A DNA stretch of 64,000 bases from Caballeronia sp. BR00000012568055 (GCF_029439455.1 NZ_JAQFVG010000358.1:1-64000), one strand, 5' to 3'. Shown: positions 18,011 to 27,830, counted from the stretch's first letter. The notes: generated from the sequence alone by a model not told the origin. Numbers and translations: made by a program.

Positions 18011-21000
18011 TCACTTCGCCACCACCACCGGAATCCCCTTCAGACTCGCCGCGCCTTTCATCGTGCCGATGGCCGCGCGGACTGCATCGCCGGTGGCGGC
18101 TTCGATGCCGATACGCGCCGCGATATCGCGTTCGCTGCGCTTGACCATCGCGACGTTCGCGAGCTTGACGTGACCGTAGCCGCGCACGCGTTCGAACAGC
18201 GCAGCGAGCGATTTCACGTGCTCTGCGTTATCGACGTTCATCGAAGACAACGCACGCGATATCGTCACTTCGAAGTCGTCCGCGAGTTGCCGCTCCATAC
18301 GACGTTCCAGCGTGCGCCCGAACGGATCGATCATCGTGCCGCGTAGCGCGCGAAACTTCGCGAGTCCGCCGAGCACGGGCCACATCCACTGGCCGAAGGT
18401 TTTCTTCTTCGGCGCATCGCCGTTGCGTGAAAGCGTGGGCGGCGCGAGGTTGAACTTCACGGTGTAGTCATCGCCTTCGAATTGCGCGGCAAGCGCGGCG
18501 CGGAACGACGGATCCGTGTACAAGCGCGCGACTTCGTATTCGTCCTTCACGGCAAGCAGCTTATAAAACGTGATCGCCAAGGCGCGCTTCACGTCATCGT
18601 TCGATGCAGCCTTCGCCAGCAACGCACGATATCGCGTCACATATTTCTCACCGCCATACGCGAGCAAACGCGCTTCACGATCGCGGATCAGTTCATCGAG
18701 CGACATCTCCGCTTGCGTCACATGCTTCGCCACCACTTGCGCCGTCAGCGATTCCAGCGCGTTCATATCCTCAGCCGCGAGCCGCCCGATCGCGAACGCC
18801 AATTTATTCGATGCCACCGCCACGTTATTCAACTCAAGCGCCCGCATCAGCGCCGCATGCGAAACCGGCACCAGCCCGAGCTGCCACGCGAAACCGAGCA
18901 TCAGAATGTTCGCGCCGATGGTATCGCCGAGAAAGCGTTGGGCGAGCGCTTGCGCATCGCAATGACGCATCGCGTTGGCGGCATCGATGCCCGCTGCGTG
19001 ACGCATCTTGTCGAGCAAGGCATCGGCATGAAGATTGGCTTCGGGGTTCTGCACGAAGCTCGCGTTCGGAATCGCGTGCGTATTGACGACGATCTTCGTC
19101 CGATCATGCCGCACGGTTTGCAGCGCTTCCGGACTCGCGCCGACGACCATATCGCAGGCGAGCAGCAAGTCGGCTTGCTGTGTATCGATACGCACCTGAT
19201 TCAGCAACGCATCTGTCGCAGCGAAGCGCACGAACGACAGCACCGAGCCGCCTTTCTGCGCAAAGCCCATGAAATCCAGCACCGATGCGCTCTTGCCCTC
19301 CAGATGCGCCGCCATGCTGATCAACGCGCCGACCGTCACCACCCCCGTGCCACCGACGCCGGTCACGAGAATGTCGTACGGCGCGTTGTCCAAATGCGTG
19401 TGCGGCATGGCAAGCGCATCGACGCGGCGCGCGAGTTCGGCGGGATCGAACGCGTGACCTTCGGCCTTCTTCAGCTTCGCGCCTTCGAGCGTGACGAAGC
19501 TCGGGCAAAAGCCCTTCACGCACGAGTAATCCTTGTTGCACGACGATTGATCGATACGGCGCTTGCGCCCGAGCTCTGTTTCGATCGGCTCGACAGACAG
19601 GCAATTCGATTGCACGCCGCAATCGCCGCAGCCTTCGCACACGGCTTCGTTGATGAACAGACGCTTATCCGGATCGGGATACTCCTTCTTCTTCCGACGC
19701 CGACGCTTTTCCGCAGCGCACGTCTGGTCGTAGATCAGCACGGTCACGCCGGGCGTATCGCGCAGACGGCGCTGCACGGCATCGAGTTCATCGCGATGAT
19801 GAAACGTGGTGCCGCGTGGAAACTGATCTTCCTGATACTTGTCCGGTTCGTCGCTGACCACGATCAACAGCGCGATGCCTTCCGCTTCAACCTGACGCGC
19901 AATCTGCGGCACGGAAATGCTGCCATCGACAGGCTGACCGCCGGTCATGGCGACGGCATCGTTATAAAGAATCTTGTACGTGATGTTCGCGCGCGCCGCG
20001 ACGGCCTGACGGATCGCGAGAATGCCGGAATGGAAGTAGGTGCCATCGCCGAGATTCTGGAACACGTGCGGCGTTTTCGTGAACATGGAATGCGATGCCC
20101 AATCCACGCCTTCGCCGCCCATCTGAATCAAACCGGTCGTGTCGCGCTCCATCCACGAGGCCATGAAGTGACAGCCGATTCCCGCCTGCGCCACCGATCC
20201 CTCCGGCACTTTCGTCGATGTATTGTGCGGACAACCCGAGCAGAAGTAGGGCGTGCGCTTCACGTTATCAGCGATATTCGACAGGATTTCCGGCGCGACG
20301 AGATCGACCACGCGGTCGCATCGATCGAGCGCGGGTTTGTGATGCGCGAGCCATTGAGCAAACACCGGCAGCACACGCGAAGGCCGTAGTTCGCCGAGCG
20401 CGCTCAACAACGGCGTGCCATCGGGCGCGTTCTTGCCAACCACAACCGGCCGCGCACCGTGCGCGCGGTTGTAGAGGTGCTCCTTGATTTGCTGCTCGAT
20501 CACCGGCCCTTTCTCTTCGATCACCAGCACTTCGGACAGACCATCGACGAAGGTATCGAGCCGCGTGGTTTCGAGCGGATACGACAAACCGACTTTGTAG
20601 ATGCGCACGCCTGCCGCATCGAGATCGTCGGTGGTGAGATCGAGGCGGCGCAGCGCTTCCATCAAATCCAGATGCGCCTTCCCGCACGTTACGATGCCCA
20701 CGTTCGCGCGCGCACTCGGCGCAATCCATTTGTCGATGCTGTTCGTCCGCGCGAAGTGCCGCACTGCATCGATCTTGGCGTGCAGGCGCGCTTCGATGGT
20801 CAGGCTCGGCAGATCGGGCCAGCGATTATGCAAACCGCCTGGCGGCGCGGTGAAACCCTCGGGCATGTGCCAGTCGAGTTTCAGCGCATCCAGATCGACT
20901 GTCGAACCGGACTCCACCGTCTCCGATATCGCCTTGTAGCCGACCCACGCGCCCGAGAATCGCGACAGCGCCCAGCCGTAGATGCCGAACTCCAGCATAT

Positions 21001-21568
21001 CCGCCACGTTCGATGGATTGATCACCGGCATGTGCCACGAGATCATCGTCTGGTCGCTCTGATGCGGCATCGATGACGAGACGCAGCCGTGATCGTCGCC
21101 CGCGACCACGAGCACGCCGCCGTGCGGCGACGAGCCGTAGGCGTTGCCGTGCTTGAGCGCATCGCCGGCGCGATCGACGCCCGGCCCTTTGCCGTACCAC
21201 ATCGCGAACACGCCATCGACGGTGCGTTCCGTATCCGATTCCACCCGCTGCGTGCCGAGCACGGCGGTGCCGCCGAGTTCTTCGTTGATCGCGGGCAAGA
21301 ACCGCACATCGTGCGATGCGAGCAGTTTCTTTGCCTTCCACAATTGCTGATCGACCATGCCGAGCGGCGAACCGCGATAGCCGCTGACGAAACCGGCGGT
21401 ATTCGCTCCGGCGGCGCGGTCGATATCGTGTTGCATCAGCAGAAGGCGCACGAGCGCCTGCGTTCCGGTGAGAAAGATGCGGCCCTTGGTGGCGCTGAGG
21501 TTGTCGCTCAGTTGATAGTCGGACAGGGCGGTGGGAATAAAGGCATCGGCGGGGACGCGCGCGTTCAT
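18011..21568 (-). CDS. Indolepyruvate ferredoxin oxidoreductase, fused alpha/beta subunits
   Basis: The product has 1185 residues. It decarboxylates aryl- or branched-chain 2-oxoacids to acyl-CoA using thiamine diphosphate and FeS clusters. In order: an N-terminal pyruvate-ferredoxin-oxidoreductase-like domain, a ThDP-binding domain (GIGCHFMASWM, GGEGVDWASHSMF), two cysteine clusters (CEGCGDCGVQSNC and CNKDYSCVKGFC), and a gamma domain (VGGTGVVTVGALI). The one-chain form is typical of beta- and alphaproteobacteria. The start at 21568 follows CGGAGA; an in-frame ATG 51 bp upstream is less likely. Confidence 0.93.
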   Translation of the reverse strand: MNARVPADAFIPTALSDYQLSDNLSATKGRIFLTGTQALVRLLLMQHDIDRAAGANTAGFVSGYRGSPLGMVDQQLWKAKKLLASHDVRFLPAINEELGGTAVLGTQRVESDTERTVDGVFAMWYGKGPGVDRAGDALKHGNAYGSSPHGGVLVVAGDDHGCVSSSMPHQSDQTMISWHMPVINPSNVADMLEFGIYGWALSRFSGAWVGYKAISETVESGSTVDLDALKLDWHMPEGFTAPPGGLHNRWPDLPSLTIEARLHAKIDAVRHFARTNSIDKWIAPSARANVGIVTCGKAHLDLMEALRRLDLTTDDLDAAGVRIYKVGLSYPLETTRLDTFVDGLSEVLVIEEKGPVIEQQIKEHLYNRAHGARPVVVGKNAPDGTPLLSALGELRPSRVLPVFAQWLAHHKPALDRCDRVVDLVAPEILSNIADNVKRTPYFCSGCPHNTSTKVPEGSVAQAGIGCHFMASWMERDTTGLIQMGGEGVDWASHSMFTKTPHVFQNLGDGTYFHSGILAIRQAVAARANITYKILYNDAVAMTGGQPVDGSISVPQIARQVEAEGIALLIVVSDEPDKYQEDQFPRGTTFHHRDELDAVQRRLRDTPGVTVLIYDQTCAAEKRRRRKKKEYPDPDKRLFINEAVCEGCGDCGVQSNCLSVEPIETELGRKRRIDQSSCNKDYSCVKGFCPSFVTLEGAKLKKAEGHAFDPAELARRVDALAMPHTHLDNAPYDILVTGVGGTGVVTVGALISMAAHLEGKSASVLDFMGFAQKGGSVLSFVRFAATDALLNQVRIDTQQADLLLACDMVVGASPEALQTVRHDRTKIVVNTHAIPNASFVQNPEANLHADALLDKMRHAAGIDAANAMRHCDAQALAQRFLGDTIGANILMLGFAWQLGLVPVSHAALMRALELNNVAVASNKLAFAIGRLAAEDMNALESLTAQVVAKHVTQAEMSLDELIRDREARLLAYGGEKYVTRYRALLAKAASNDDVKRALAITFYKLLAVKDEYEVARLYTDPSFRAALAAQFEGDDYTVKFNLAPPTLSRNGDAPKKKTFGQWMWPVLGGLAKFRALRGTMIDPFGRTLERRMERQLADDFEVTISRALSSMNVDNAEHVKSLAALFERVRGYGHVKLANVAMVKRSERDIAARIGIEAATGDAVRAAIGTMKGAASLKGIPVVVAK

Positions 21569-21799
21569 GAAATCTCCGTTTTGTTTTATGTGAGGCGATA
21601 CGCCATTCTTTGCCGACAATTGCAGAATGTTTTTGCTGACTCGCTCCGATTGCTCCTTGATCGCAAAGCGATGCGTTGATTTTCAGCAAACGCGAGGAAA
21701 ATCTTCTCGATACTGAATGTCTGCGCGTATACCCGGATCGGGCGCACGCGTGCATTGCGACTAACCTGAATGTCTGCACAAACGAGGAAAACGACGCCG

Positions 21800-22441
21800 A
21801 TGAAGCTCTATTACTGGCCGAAGACACGCGCCTTCCGCGCGCTGTGGATGCTCGAAGAAATGCGCGTGCCGTACGACTTCGAGTTCGTGAATATCCGCGC
21901 GGGCGCGCAGAACGACGCCGCGTTTTGCCGCGTTAATCCGATGTCGAAATTGCCTGCGCTGGAGGACAACGGCGTGTGCGTGGCGGAGTCGGGCGCGGTG
22001 CTGTTGTATCTCGCGGACCGTTATCCGCAAACGGGCTTAGGCGTTCCATTCGATGACCCCGCGCGCGGCCGCTTCCTGCAATGGATGTTCTTCACCGGCT
22101 CATGCCTGGAACCGGCGATGGCCGAGCGCATGACCGGCGCGCAGAGCAATACGGTGAGTTTCGGCTGGGGCGATCTCGCACGTGTGGAGCACGCGATCGA
22201 ATCGGCATTGGAAGAGGGGCCGTGGCTGCTGGGCGATCAGTTCAGCGCCGCCGATATCCTCACGGCAAGCACGCTGCAAATCGCCTTTATGGCGAAGCTG
22301 ATCGAACCGGAAGGCGTGCTGTTCGATTACGTCGAACGCGCGGTGGCACGCGAAGGATACGAACGCGCGGCAGCGATCGATCATCGTGAAGCCGAGCGGC
22401 TGGCGCTGCGGCCTCATGTCGGCGCAATCAAAACATCTTGA
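21800..22441 (+). CDS. Glutathione S-transferase
   Basis: The product has 213 residues. The N-terminal thioredoxin-like domain starts KLYYWPKTRAFRALW and holds the gamma-glutamyl-binding ESGAVLLYLADRY motif. A helical C-terminal domain follows (LLGDQFSAADILTAS). The start MKLYY at 21800 follows GAGG; an ATG 30 bp upstream gives an unlikely N-terminus. It ends one base before the stop of a converging small gene. The substrate is unknown. Confidence 0.88.
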   Translation: MKLYYWPKTRAFRALWMLEEMRVPYDFEFVNIRAGAQNDAAFCRVNPMSKLPALEDNGVCVAESGAVLLYLADRYPQTGLGVPFDDPARGRFLQWMFFTGSCLEPAMAERMTGAQSNTVSFGWGDLARVEHAIESALEEGPWLLGDQFSAADILTASTLQIAFMAKLIEPEGVLFDYVERAVAREGYERAAAIDHREAERLALRPHVGAIKTS

Positions 22442-22442
22442 T

Positions 22443-22688
22443 TTAAGGAAACGCGCGCGGCTTCGGAATGCCCGCGCCCGCTTCGATATCCGCCACCGCG
22501 CGCTGATGCGCCAGATCGACGGCTTGCGCTTTATCGGCCAGGCCGTCGTCGCCACCGACCGTAGCCCACTCCTGCACGGCTTTATCGTTATGGCGGATTT
22601 CGTACTCCGCGTCCCAGCGCGCGCCTTGCAGCTCGACGGGCCGGACGTGGATCGAATAGACGCCGTATAGAAAGATCTGCTCCGGCAT
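22443..22688 (-). CDS. Small hypothetical protein
   Basis: The product has 81 residues and starts MPEQIFLYG. It has a predicted beta-strand-rich first half (YSIHVRPVELQG, YEIRHND) and a helical, alanine-rich second half. It is cytoplasmic, with no signal peptide and no cysteine. It is not assigned to a family with certainty. It lies 25 bp downstream of another small gene with a similar size and layout, so the two probably form an operon and may be distant paralogues. Confidence 0.6.
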   Translation of the reverse strand: MPEQIFLYGVYSIHVRPVELQGARWDAEYEIRHNDKAVQEWATVGGDDGLADKAQAVDLAHQRAVADIEAGAGIPKPRAFP

Positions 22689-22713
22689 GATGCCCTCCGC
22701 AGTATGGCCGAGC

Positions 22714-22935
22714 TTAAAGCTCGATTTCCCCGAGAATCCGATGCGCGAGCGCGCGAGCTTCCGCCAGCGCCTCGGTTTCGTTTTCCGATGAGGCATGCAC
22801 TTCGTAGACCGTTGCGTCGTTGCCTTCGCCGTCGTCGCGCAGCAGCGAAACGAGCCCTTGATACTGTCCCGAGTCGATGGCGCGCACGCCGATCGTCGCG
22901 GTGTAAATGCCCTTCGTGTAGGTCGTGTCTTCCAT
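22714..22935 (-). CDS. Small hypothetical protein
   Basis: The product has 73 residues and starts MEDTTYTKG. The order is beta strands first (YTATIGVRAI, LVSLLRDDG, ATVYEVHA), then one helix (EALAEARALAHRIL). The layout parallels the next gene downstream, including an arginine-containing turn and an alanine-rich helix with a shared LAH motif. A longer frame from 23001 exists, but its extra N-terminus is cysteine-rich and unlike a signal peptide. The function is unknown. Confidence 0.6.
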   Translation of the reverse strand: MEDTTYTKGIYTATIGVRAIDSGQYQGLVSLLRDDGEGNDATVYEVHASSENETEALAEARALAHRILGEIEL

Positions 22936-23056
22936 GATGGATGCACCTTTCTCGGCCGAAGCCAGCGAAGAACAGCAAGAGACGCTGAGGGTGAAATCCA
23001 TGCTAGCACGCAGATATTTCGCGCGTACGACGGCTATTTCTTCCGACCTGTGACGC

Positions 23057-23968
23057 TTATTTCAGCAATTCTTCGACCTCGTCCAGCGAAGGCGAATGCG
23101 CGCCCGAATGACGGCACGCCGCCGCGCCCGATGCCAGCGCGAACTTCAGGTGATCGCCCCAGTTGCCGTGACGCGCCATCAGGCTATAGAGCAATCCGCC
23201 GATGGACGCATCGCCTGCGCCGACCGTGTCCGCCACTTCCACGCTCGGTGGCCGCGCCTTGAAGGTTTCATCGCCGACATAGAGCGTGGCTTCCGCCGAG
23301 CCGCGCGTGACGAGCACGGTCGCCTGCGGATTCATCGCGCGAACTTTGGCGAGCGCGTCGGTTTCGGGAATGCCTTTGAACAACATATGCAAATCTTCGT
23401 CCGATACCTTGATAAGGTCGGCGAGGCTCGCCATGTTGCGCAGAATCGGCTCGTAGCCGTGTTCCATCAAATTGCGATAGTTCGGATCGAAACTGATCTT
23501 CACGCCGTGTTCGCGCAATTCGGCCGCGAGTTTGGCGAGCGTGCTCCCAAGCGGCTGACGCACGAGACTGATGCAGCCGAAGTGCGCCCACTTCACGCGC
23601 TCCATCCAGCCTTGCGGCAGCTTCGACGGATCGAACGCGAGGTCCGCGCCGTTTTCGCCCATGAAGTAGTACGTCGGCGGCTGCGTCTTGTGGACGATGG
23701 CAAGCAGAGGCGGGCGCTCGACGCGCTGCATAAAGCGCATGTCGAGGCCAGCCGCAACGCTCGCGTCCCACAGATCATCGGAGAAATTATCGGTGCCGAG
23801 CGATCCCGCCGATGCCGTCGGCAGCCCGAGCCGCGCCACCGCACGCGCGACGTTCCAGCCCGCGCCGCCCGGACGCGACAGCCAGCTCGATACGTCCGTG
23901 CGGATCATGTCCGTGAGAATGTCGCCAGCGGAGACGAATTGCGGAAAGTTTGCTTGCTCGCTTGCCAT
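23057..23968 (-). CDS. PfkB-family sugar kinase, probably fructokinase
   Basis: The product has 303 residues with a ribokinase/PfkB fold. The sugar-binding region RPGGAGWNVARAVARLG is near residue 32. The ATP/catalytic motif DTVGAGDASIGGLL holds the catalytic Asp near residue 255. It lies 5 bp downstream of the AGE isomerase and in the same operon as a LacI regulator. The likely reaction is therefore fructose to fructose-6-phosphate after isomerisation of mannose. Substrate specificity is inferred from this context only. Confidence 0.88.
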   Translation of the reverse strand: MASEQANFPQFVSAGDILTDMIRTDVSSWLSRPGGAGWNVARAVARLGLPTASAGSLGTDNFSDDLWDASVAAGLDMRFMQRVERPPLLAIVHKTQPPTYYFMGENGADLAFDPSKLPQGWMERVKWAHFGCISLVRQPLGSTLAKLAAELREHGVKISFDPNYRNLMEHGYEPILRNMASLADLIKVSDEDLHMLFKGIPETDALAKVRAMNPQATVLVTRGSAEATLYVGDETFKARPPSVEVADTVGAGDASIGGLLYSLMARHGNWGDHLKFALASGAAACRHSGAHSPSLDEVEELLK

Positions 23969-23973
23969 GTTTT

Positions 23974-25224
23974 TCACCGTGCGTTCGGAGACGAGGACAG
24001 CGCGTTCAGCACTTCGTAGCACGCGCCCATCGTGTGGTAATCGGTCTTGCCGGCGGGAGATTTTTCGTCGCCGTACTTGCGGTTGTCGCACGTGAGAATG
24101 CGATACCACGCGCCGTATTCGTGATCGACGAAATGCGCCCAGCTATAGCGCCACAGCTCGTCGTAGCAATCCCAAAAGCGCTCGCTTTTTGTGCGCGCGC
24201 CGAGCAGCGCCGCTGCCGCAAAGCTTTCGGCCTGCACCCAGAAGTATTTATCGTGATCGCAGATGCTGTCGTCCGGGCCGAAGCCGTAGTACAGCCCGCC
24301 GTGATGAGTGTCCCACGCGCGGCTGAAACCGGCATCGAATAATTCGGCGGCGCGCGGCGCCAGCCACGGCAATTTGCGATGCCGCTCCAGAATCAGCAGC
24401 AGCTTGGCCCACTCCGTTTGATGTCCCGGCTGAAAACCCCACGGCCGGAAAATATTCGAACTGTCCGATTCGTTGTAGTGCCAGTCCACGGACCAGTCCG
24501 GCTTGAAATGCTCCCAGATCATGCCGTTCGACAACTTCGCCTGCCGCAACGTGATGTTCCCGGCAATCTTCTCCGCGCGATCCAGATAGATGACGTGGCC
24601 GGTCGCCTCGTAGGCGGCGAGCAGCGCTTCGGTCGCGTGCATGTTGGCGTTCTGGCCGCGATAGTCCGACAACTGCCAGTCAGGCGTGGCTTCGTCGGCG
24701 TAGAGACCGGCGTCGGCGTCCCAGAAGCGCTTTTCGAGCAGCGCGAAGGTTTCGTCGATCATCGGCCGCGCTTCGTCGATGCCTGCCATCGCGGCATGCG
24801 CGCAGGCGAGCAGCACGAACGCGAGACCGTAGCAATGACGCGTGCCGTCGAGCGTGCGCTTCTGGCCATCGCGCCATTCGAGTTCCCAGTCGTAGCCTTC
24901 GAGCGTGGCGTCCCAATGGGCATCGCGCAGGAAGTTGAAGGCGTGGCGCGCGTCGTCCTGATAGCTCGCGTCACCGAAATGCCGATACGCCATCGCGTAA
25001 TTGAAAACGAAGCGCGTGCTGCTGACGAGGTGGCGCGTGGTGCGGTCGTAGACGGTGCCGTCGTCCTTGAAGTAGTGGAAGAAGCCGCCGGACGGATCGC
25101 GCGCGGTCGGCGCGTAGAACGCGAGCGTGTCGCGTACGTGCGCCAGCAGAAAGTCGCGGCTGCGGAAGTCGATGGCGGTCTTGAGCGTGTCAGTCGCTAT
25201 TTCAGGCGATGCGGTCATGTTCAT
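23974..25224 (-). CDS. AGE-family sugar isomerase/epimerase (mannose isomerase-like)
   Basis: The product has 416 residues with the (alpha/alpha)6-barrel of N-acylglucosamine 2-epimerase and mannose isomerase. Characteristic segments are GGFFHYFKDDG, RHLVSSTRFVFNYA, GHQTEWAKLLL and WVQAESFAAAALL, with the catalytic His region in the last two. With a fructokinase downstream, interconversion of mannose (or a similar aldose) and fructose is the best guess. Its ATG overlaps the lacI stop (ATGA). A start six bases later (MTASPE) is possible. Confidence 0.87.
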   Translation of the reverse strand: MNMTASPEIATDTLKTAIDFRSRDFLLAHVRDTLAFYAPTARDPSGGFFHYFKDDGTVYDRTTRHLVSSTRFVFNYAMAYRHFGDASYQDDARHAFNFLRDAHWDATLEGYDWELEWRDGQKRTLDGTRHCYGLAFVLLACAHAAMAGIDEARPMIDETFALLEKRFWDADAGLYADEATPDWQLSDYRGQNANMHATEALLAAYEATGHVIYLDRAEKIAGNITLRQAKLSNGMIWEHFKPDWSVDWHYNESDSSNIFRPWGFQPGHQTEWAKLLLILERHRKLPWLAPRAAELFDAGFSRAWDTHHGGLYYGFGPDDSICDHDKYFWVQAESFAAAALLGARTKSERFWDCYDELWRYSWAHFVDHEYGAWYRILTCDNRKYGDEKSPAGKTDYHTMGACYEVLNALSSSPNAR

Positions 25225-26240
25225 GGCGTGTTGATGTCCTCTCTCGCGCCCGAACTCGCGCGAGGAATGAATTTCACGTCGACGAGCGTATCCGCCTGGC
25301 CTTGCGCGGCCGCCTGATCTTCCAGCAACAATTCGACGCCGCGCCGCCCGAGCGCTTCTTTATCGACGGTGACGGTCGAGAGCGGCGGCGTGCTTTGCGT
25401 GGCGGCGGGGATATCGTCGAAACCGACGAAGGCGATGTCCTCCGGCACGCGCAGCCCGTGCGCGAGACAGACGCGCATCGCGGCGAGGGCTGCTGCATCG
25501 TTATAGGCGAAAACGGCGTCGGGCAACGGATTCGATTGCGCACGGGCATCGGCGATCAGGCGTTCCATGGCGTCGGCGGCGGCGAGATCGGCGGGCAGGC
25601 CGGGCTGCGTGTTGACTTCGAGTGTTGGATCGAACAGCAGGCCGGCATCGAAAAAGGCTTTTCGATAGCCAAGCGCCCGCTGCGCAATGCTGTGATGCGC
25701 CAGCGATCCGCCGATAAACGCCACGCGCTTTCTTCCCGACGCAAACAAATGCTGCATGGCAAGCGACGCGCCCTTCACGTTGTCGATATTCACGGAGCGA
25801 AAGCCCGGCGCACGCAAATCGATCAGCACCGTGGGCCGCGCCAGCGAATGCAGATGCGCCAGCAATTCCGGCTCGACGAAACCCGCGACCGCGATGGCGT
25901 CCGGCGCGTGCAGCCGCATTTGCTGCGCGAGATCGTGCGTCGGTCCCGCCGTCAGCACCGATGGCACCAGCTTGCGCTCACGGCACGCTTCCTCGAAGCC
26001 ATGCAGCACATGCGAGAAAAACGGGCTGACCGCGAAATTATTGTGCTGCCGATGCAGCAGGAATGTGACACGCCGAATGCGTGTGCGCAGTTGTGCGGAG
26101 TCGTAGCCAAGCTGTTGCGCGACTTCGACGACGCGCTCGCGCGTGGCTTCGGACAGTCCGGGCTGATTTTTCAGCGCACGCGAGACCGTCCCGATCGAGA
26201 CGCTGGCTGCGCGCGCGACATCGCGAATGGTGGTAGCCAT
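25221..26240 (-). CDS. LacI-family transcriptional regulator
   Basis: The product has 339 residues. The N-terminal helix-turn-helix TIRDVARAASVSIGTVSRAL is followed by the hinge helix and a periplasmic-binding-protein-like effector domain (residues 60-330). It is the first gene of the operon with the AGE isomerase and the kinase, and presumably represses that operon until a sugar is bound. No convincing LacI-type operator was found in the 196 bp upstream. Confidence 0.93.
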   Translation of the reverse strand: MATTIRDVARAASVSIGTVSRALKNQPGLSEATRERVVEVAQQLGYDSAQLRTRIRRVTFLLHRQHNNFAVSPFFSHVLHGFEEACRERKLVPSVLTAGPTHDLAQQMRLHAPDAIAVAGFVEPELLAHLHSLARPTVLIDLRAPGFRSVNIDNVKGASLAMQHLFASGRKRVAFIGGSLAHHSIAQRALGYRKAFFDAGLLFDPTLEVNTQPGLPADLAAADAMERLIADARAQSNPLPDAVFAYNDAAALAAMRVCLAHGLRVPEDIAFVGFDDIPAATQSTPPLSTVTVDKEALGRRGVELLLEDQAAAQGQADTLVDVKFIPRASSGAREDINTP

Positions 26241-26436
26241 CGTGGTGTTCTCGTTCTCCTGTGATGCGTCGCCCCGTGCCTATGTTTACCGCGCGGAGCG
26301 GGTTCGCTTGTTTGCGGCGATTGTATAGTAAAACTCAGCGAAAATAGCGCAAACACGGATTGGAGAAAACCACTAGACCCTTGGTTTCATTGACGATTGA
26401 AGGCTTTTTGTTTGTTTAGTAAAAACGCGAAACGCT

Positions 26437-27045
26437 TCACTGCTCGCTTTCTCGTTGATGAACCGATCGGGCGTCGCGGGTCCAGACGTCGAGCACGAGG
26501 TCGTCGTCCCAGTAATGGCTGAGCAAAGGCAGTTGAATGCGCCCACGCAGGATGGCGTGCACTTCTTCGCCATTCAGGGCCCAGCCTTCTATCGGCCTGC
26601 GCCAGTGGCACGCGACGATCGCGCCGTCATCGGAAAGCGATGCGCGCATCTGTACCATCACGCGATCAAGCTGTGCATCGTCCAGGTAATAGCCGACTTC
26701 GCTGAACACGATCAGGTCGAGCTTGCCGTCTGGCCATGCATCCGGCAAAACCATCTGCTTCACGTTCACCTGTTCAAGCGATGCAACGCGCTTTCGCGTG
26801 AGCGCGACCGCGTCCTCGCTGATGTCCGCCGCAATGAGTTCGTCGCAGCGCGCCGCAAGTTGGATAGTCAGTTCGCCGTTGCCGCAGGCCGGCTCGAACG
26901 CGCGCTGAAAGCGCTCGCGCGGCAGCGCCGCCAGCGTGAGCGCGCGCTTGCGCTGCTCGTACCAGCGGCTGCTGATTTTCCAGGGATCGTCGCTGTCTTG
27001 GTAAAGATTGTCGAAGTAGTGCTTAGTATCGTTCTGTGTGCTCAT
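26437..27045 (-). CDS. NodS-like SAM-dependent methyltransferase
   Basis: The product has 202 residues. Class I methyltransferase motif I is FEPACGNGELTIQLA near residue 50, and the post-I acidic residue is in IAADIS. The N-terminus HYFDNLYQDSDDPWKISSRW matches the NodS group, whose rhizobial founder N-methylates a deacetylated chito-oligosaccharide. Its ATG overlaps the PIG-L deacetylase stop by 4 bp. An N-methyl transfer to the amine exposed by that deacetylase is a reasonable inference. No nod genes are present here. Confidence 0.85.
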   Translation of the reverse strand: MSTQNDTKHYFDNLYQDSDDPWKISSRWYEQRKRALTLAALPRERFQRAFEPACGNGELTIQLAARCDELIAADISEDAVALTRKRVASLEQVNVKQMVLPDAWPDGKLDLIVFSEVGYYLDDAQLDRVMVQMRASLSDDGAIVACHWRRPIEGWALNGEEVHAILRGRIQLPLLSHYWDDDLVLDVWTRDARSVHQRESEQ

Positions 27046-27830
27046 ATCAGGATGACTTCATATGGCCGCGTCAGGCGTGCCAACACATGCTCGGGAAGAA
27101 CCGGCGCTTTACCCGTCGCCGGATCAGACTCAATCTGGCTTCGGAACGCCTGAACCGCGCGTACTTTTCGAGCGTGCGTGGCGCCGTCCAGCACGACGCG
27201 ACGCGCACGGCTCCACGGCACGCGCGGGTCGTCCGGTGAGGCCCAGTGCCACGTCCATAGCGGCACTTCGATCAGAGGCAAGCGCGCTGCGCTCGCCGCC
27301 TCGTAGGCGGCCCGCCCCGTTGCCTCATGATCAGGATGGCCATCGTAACGCCAAGTAGTGAAAACGATATCGTCCGGTTGGAGATATTTCGACAGAAGTC
27401 CTGATAAGTTCGCTTCGAACTGCTTCGCGCCGCCGTCCTGCAAACCGAGTCTCACGACCTGAACTTGCCGCATATGAAGCCGTTGCAACGCCTCGCGCGT
27501 TTCCAGCGGACGCACGCTGGCAAGCCGATCCGGCGGCCATTGAGTCGATTTCGGGTGACTCGCGGTGCCATCCGTTACCGCGATGATCAATACGCTTCGG
27601 CTGATTTCTGAGAGAAGCGCGAGCAGGCCGCCCGTGCCGAGCACTTCGTCGTCCGGATGTGGCGCAATGACGACAGCGCGCGCACCGAACGGCACCAGTT
27701 CGGCGGGATCGACCTCGGGCAACGCGGCCAGCCGCGCCCAACCTTGCCATGTGGCTTCGGGCGTGCCTTCACCTTTGATGCGGCGATCTTCCTCCGCGAT
27801 TGTCTGCGGCTGCGTGGTCACAGTTGCCAT
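27042..27830 (-). CDS. PIG-L family N-deacetylase
   Basis: The product has 262 residues. Zinc ligands and catalytic Asp lie in APHPDDEVLG near residue 56, and the second His motif is GHPDHEATG. PIG-L enzymes remove acetyl groups from N-acetylglucosamine conjugates, such as GlcNAc-inositol or bacillithiol and mycothiol precursors. It overlaps the upstream acyl-CoA dehydrogenase gene by 13 bp and the downstream methyltransferase by 4 bp, so the three are made together. Confidence 0.9.
   Translation of the reverse strand: MATVTTQPQTIAEEDRRIKGEGTPEATWQGWARLAALPEVDPAELVPFGARAVVIAPHPDDEVLGTGGLLALLSEISRSVLIIAVTDGTASHPKSTQWPPDRLASVRPLETREALQRLHMRQVQVVRLGLQDGGAKQFEANLSGLLSKYLQPDDIVFTTWRYDGHPDHEATGRAAYEAASAARLPLIEVPLWTWHWASPDDPRVPWSRARRVVLDGATHARKVRAVQAFRSQIESDPATGKAPVLPEHVLARLTRPYEVILI

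Noticed and set aside
18482-20389. 635-codon open frame opposite the oxidoreductase
   Set aside because: GC-rich antisense shadow with strong Arg/His bias and no domain; the minus-strand gene has complete FeS and ThDP motifs.
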